64,000 nucleotides of DNA from Aralia elata (Eukaryota; Streptophyta; Magnoliopsida; Apiales; Araliaceae), in contig JAVJAP010000139.1 in the NCBI GenBank assembly GCA_034770075.1, positions 1-64,000 on the forward strand, in the 5' to 3' direction. How positions within the stretch are numbered: position 1 is the first letter of the stretch; each line of letters starts with the position of its first letter. The notes beneath the pieces were generated by a model, which saw nothing but the letters and a program-made list of their open reading frames with translations, was not told the DNA's origin and searched no databases. This document shows, piece by piece, positions 60,121 to 64,000 of this stretch. Both the position numbers and the translations under genes were made by a program.

Positions 60121-63100
60121 ATGACAAGCATGAGTATGAGGTACGAAGTTAAACCATTTGACAGAAAGTCAAATTTTAGTATTTGGAAATGCACAATCAA
60201 AGATGTACTGGCTTAACAGGGATTGACAATAGCACTAGAAGGGAAAGAGAAGAAACCAACGGATATGACAGATGAAAAATGGACGAAACTTGAAGCAAAG
60301 GCAGTGACAACAATCAGATTGAGTTTGCTGCCACAAATCAAATATCCGGTTTTGACAGAAACCTCTTCGAAAGATTTGTGGGAGAAACTTGAGAAAGTTT
60401 ATAAGTTAAAGTCTCTATCAAACCGGTTATATTTGAAAAAGGAATTGTACCGGCTTTGGATGGAAGAAGGGTTAGATTTGACCAATCATATTAATGAGTT
60501 TAATAGATTGGTGACCCAACTTACCAGTATCGATGTAAAGCTGGACGAAGAAGATAAAACCTTATTGCTTCTTATCTCTCTACCAGACTCATACTCAACT
60601 CTCCATACTACTCTCCTTGTAGGGAAGAAAAAGCTTGTAATTGACGATGTAATGTCAGCAGTCATGGACCAGGATAAGTTCAAGGACACTACTTCTAGAT
60701 ATCAAGGAGATAGTCTTCTTACATTTTCAGATGGGCGTGGCAGGGGTCTTAATTGGAAAAAGAATTCTGGCAAGGAACGAGGAGGGTCTCAGTCGAGACC
60801 ATGCACGAAGGATAAATCTCAAGTTGAGTGTTATCATTACCACGAGAAAGGCCAGTATAAAAATCAGTGTCCATTGTTGAAGAAAGAAAACAAGAAGAAA
60901 GGTAAGCAGATTAAAAATTCTGCTAATGTTGCTGAGCAAACGGATGTGTGCAGCGACAAAGAGCTGTACACAGTGATAGAAAATGAAGCTTCACAAGGTG
61001 ATCTCTTATCCGTTAGAGACAATAACAACCTTATAGATTGATACATGGATTTCAGTTGTTCTTTTCATATGTCCCCTTACAGGGATTGGTTTGATACTTT
61101 TACATCATGTAATGGTGGTTCCATGATATTGGGTAATAATGCAGTCTGCAAAGTTACTGGGATAGGCACCATCAAAGTTAAAATGTTTGACGAGATTGTC
61201 TGAACATTGGGTGATGTAAAGTATATTCCAGAATTGAAAAAGAGCTTGCTATCGGTTGGAGTACTTGACTCTATAGGCTGCCAAAAGAAGGGCACCCTCT
61301 ACAAGTTGATAGGGGACATAGTTGCTGGTGGAGCAACAATTTTTGTGCATGATAATTCTAACAGTGATAGCACATAATTATGGCACATGTAACTCGGTCA
61401 TTTGAGTGAAGGTGGAATTAAAAAACTTCACAAAAGGCAGTTGCTGAAAAGTGTCAAAACGCGCAGTTATGAATTTTGCAAGTTTTGCGTATACGACAAA
61501 CAATGGGGGGTAAGCTTTAAGGCAAGAGCACACACCAGTAAGAATATACTTGATATGTACATTCGGATGTGTGGGGGCCGATCAAGCATACGTCAATGGC
61601 TGGAGCCCATTATTTTGTTAGCTTCATGGATGGCTACTCTAGAAAAGTGTGGGTGTATTTTATGAAGCAGAAATTCGAGGTTTTTAGAATCTTTAAGCAG
61701 TGGAAAGCTAAAGCAGAAAACCAGACCGAAAAGAAGTTGAAGTATTTCATATTAGATAATGGCACGGAATACAAAGGCAGGTCATTTCTACAGTTTTGCC
61801 ACGATGAAAGTAACACTAGGCACTTCTCAGTTAAAAGAACTCCAGAGCAAAATGGGGTTGCAGAGAGGATGAACAGAACTCTGTTGGAACACGCCAGGTG
61901 TATAAGGTTGAATGCGGGTTTGACCAAGAGTTTTTGGGTTGAGGCACTCAACATAACCTGTTATCTGATAAATCGATCTCCTTCAGCTGGAATTGATTAC
62001 AAAATCCCCGATGAGGTATGGACAGGGAAACCAGTTGATTTTTCTGTAATGAAAATCTTTGGTTGTCCAGTTTATGTTCATCTACCGGTCGAAGAGCGAC
62101 AGTCCAAGCTTGATCCAAGGTCAAAAGAGTGTATTTTCCTTGGATATAAAGATGGAGTCAAGGGATACAGGTTATGGGATCCAGTATCCAAAAAAAAGTT
62201 GTCAGCAGAGATGTGGTGTTCAATGAAAAACACATGCTGAACAAATTCGAGAATGATGAATCTGCAACAAGTGAGTTGCAGACACACCCGGTTGAGGTGG
62301 AGCTTCTTGAAGAGACAAAAGAATATGAAGAGATTGAAGATGATCATCCTTCAAATCCCTAGGAGAGGTCCTATAATCTTGTTAGAGATCGGGAAAGGCG
62401 AGTTAGCAAACTAGTACAGAGATATGGGTTTGAAGACGTGGTTGCCTTTGCCTTGATTGCTGGTAGTGGAGATCCAACTAGCTATCAGGATGCTATTCAG
62501 TCCGAGGATAATGATAAATGGGCGATAGCGATGGCAGAAGAGATGAAGTCTTTATAGAAGAACTAGACTTGGGAGTTTGTTCAACTTCTAAAAGGATCCA
62601 AGGCTATAAGATGCAAGTGGATATTCAGAAAAAAGAAAGTTCAGTCTGATAAAGAAGGTGAAAGGTTCAAGGCTAGGTTAGTGGCAAAGGGATTCTCTTA
62701 GAGAGAGGGAATCGACTACAATGAGATCTTCTCACCAGTTGTGAAACACACGTCGATTCGGTTGATCTTATCTATTATAGCATCACAAGATATGGAGTTA
62801 GAACAACTTGATGTGAAAACAGCTTTTCTCCATGGTGATTTAGAAGAAAAGATCTACATGAAGCAGCCAGAAGAGTTTATTGAATCAGGGAAAGAAAGCT
62901 TAATTTGCAGTTTGCAAAAGTCTATTTATGGTTTGAACCAGTCCCCAAGATAGTGGTACATGCGGTTTGACAGCTTCATGGTGGATCATGGTTACTCTAG
63001 TTTTGAGTATGATTCATGTGTGTATTTCAGATCACTTAATGATGGTTCTCTAGTATTGCCGACGTTATATGTCGATGACATGTTGATAGCAGCAAAGAGG

Positions 63101-63339
63101 AAGTCAGACATTCTTCAGTTGAAGAATTTGTTGAGCAGTGAATTTGATATGAAGGATCTTGGATCAGCAAAGAAGATCCTAGGTATGGAAATTCACAGGG
63201 ATCGTCCGGCAGGAAAATTGTAGTTAACTCAGAAATGATATGTGTAGAAGGTCTTAGAGAGATTTAACATGCACAATTCTAAACCAGTTAGCACTCACTT
63301 GGCAGCACATTTCAGGTTATCTTCACAGTTAAGCCCACA
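60121..63339 (+). pseudogene. Ty1/copia gag-pol polyprotein, element B, inactivated
   Basis: The start is ATG 60121. The gag capsid-like domain (UBN2 type) spans about 60220-60700. A zinc knuckle at 60829-60870 has lost its second Cys (CYHYHEKGQYKNQC). A protease/pre-integrase region follows (FHMSP; LGHLSEGG near 61398). The integrase core is about 61566-62000 (DVWGPIKHTS, DNGTEYKGR, TPEQNGVAERMNRTLLEHAR). Reverse transcriptase runs about 62640-63220, with QLDVKTAFLHGDLEE and the catalytic YVDD at 63068-63079. Order integrase-then-RT identifies Ty1/copia. Stops interrupt it near 60214, 61040, 61201, 61375, 61390, 62360, 62557, 62566, 62698, 62951 and 63222, and there is a frame change near 61560. 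RNase H is lost to the CACTA insertion at 63340. Confidence 0.92.
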
Positions 63340-64000
63340 CACTACAAGAAAAGAGGCTATCAGCGACCGCATATCAGCGACCGTATATGGTCGCAGATGG
63401 GTATCTGCGACCGAATACGGTCGCTGATAATGGTCGCATATAATCTGGTCGCTGGGAGGACAGTAGCGACCAACATTAGCGACCGCATTATCAGCGACCG
63501 ACGATAGCGACCGTATCGGTCGCTGAGTTGAGTCAGCCTCAGTGGTGACGTGGAACACGTGGCAATTTGGTGTCAGAGTATTAGCGACTGAAATCAGCGA
63601 CCGATGTCGGTCGTGGATTTAGCTGAGCTATCAGCGACCGAGAATTGTTATTAGCGACCGCATGCGGTCGCTGATTCCTATTTTAAAAAAAAAAATTTGG
63701 CCAGTTTTGCAGATTTCCAAAAAACTAAAACCTGTTTTGTACCTGCTCCCAATACACAACAGTTTATATAAACATCCATATTAACATATTTATACCCCAC
63801 ACATGCACAATAGTATATATTAACATCCATCCATATGCAAACACATAAACCAACACAATATAAACTATAAAAACATTCATAAACCAAAGGGAACTGAAAA
63901 CTTTATATAAATGTAGTCTAACTTTAATTAACATTCATAATCACAGCTTAGGTATTTGAAGTATAGCTAGCTAACTAGGTCTTCATGCATCAGCGTCCAA
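63340..64000 (+). mobile_element. Left end of a CACTA (En/Spm) element inserted in copia element B
   Basis: The terminus CACTACAAGAAAAGAGG begins at 63340. It is followed by a subterminal array (63360-63675) with about 16 copies of GCGACC or its complement. The element continues past the window; no coding sequence is reached. A 3-bp duplication cannot be tested without the right end. Confidence 0.88.

Noticed and set aside
63360..63675. Spaced short repeats resembling a CRISPR array
   Set aside because: The motifs are short, occur in both orientations at irregular spacing, and adjoin a CACTA terminus in a plant genome.

Overview
The window is nuclear DNA of a flowering plant. It has spliced genes with GT-AG introns, AT-rich intergenic DNA, Stowaway-type MITEs, Ty1/copia and CACTA elements, and plant-specific proteins (phylloquinone prenyltransferase, EXORDIUM, a UGT85-type glycosyltransferase). 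It looks like a eudicot. Gene content hints weakly at an asterid, but I cannot name the species.

Layout. 0.3-0.6 kb: last exon of a 40S ribosomal protein eS6 gene, frame-damaged. 1.9-5.95 kb (minus): a ten-exon gene for DHNA phytyltransferase (ABC4/MenA), with small frame errors in most 3' exons. 7.2-14.7 kb (plus): a nuclear poly(A)-binding protein (PABN) gene, divergent from ABC4, with clean 3' exons and indel-damaged 5' exons. 19.0-20.0 kb and 31.4-32.3 kb (minus): two closely related EXORDIUM genes of identical length, each with a TATA box. 55.4-57.1 kb (plus): an intact two-exon UGT85A-like glycosyltransferase. The genes serve separate functions (translation, vitamin K1 synthesis, mRNA 3' processing, cell-wall growth, small-molecule glycosylation); nothing suggests a pathway cluster.

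The rest is mainly transposons. A 1.07 kb near-perfect palindrome with a 9-bp target-site duplication lies at 25.5-26.6 kb. A hAT-type MITE with an 8-bp duplication is at 22.9-23.3 kb. Two recurrent Stowaway-like families occur (four and two copies). A 166-bp retroposed fragment with a 10-bp duplication is at 36.3 kb. An 8.9 kb segment bounded by long inverted repeats (45.0-53.9 kb) encloses a decayed CACTA element, which is itself interrupted by a 2.0 kb Mutator-like element and a 1.57 kb solo LTR. At 58.7-64.0 kb one copia element is broken by a second copia element, which is broken by the left end of another CACTA element.

I did not find a new multi-gene system. The observations most worth following up are the giant palindrome, the layered transposon nests with readable insertion order, the C-to-T-like nonsense spectrum in the dead transposons, and the cluster of one-base insertions in three adjacent housekeeping genes, which may be an assembly artefact.
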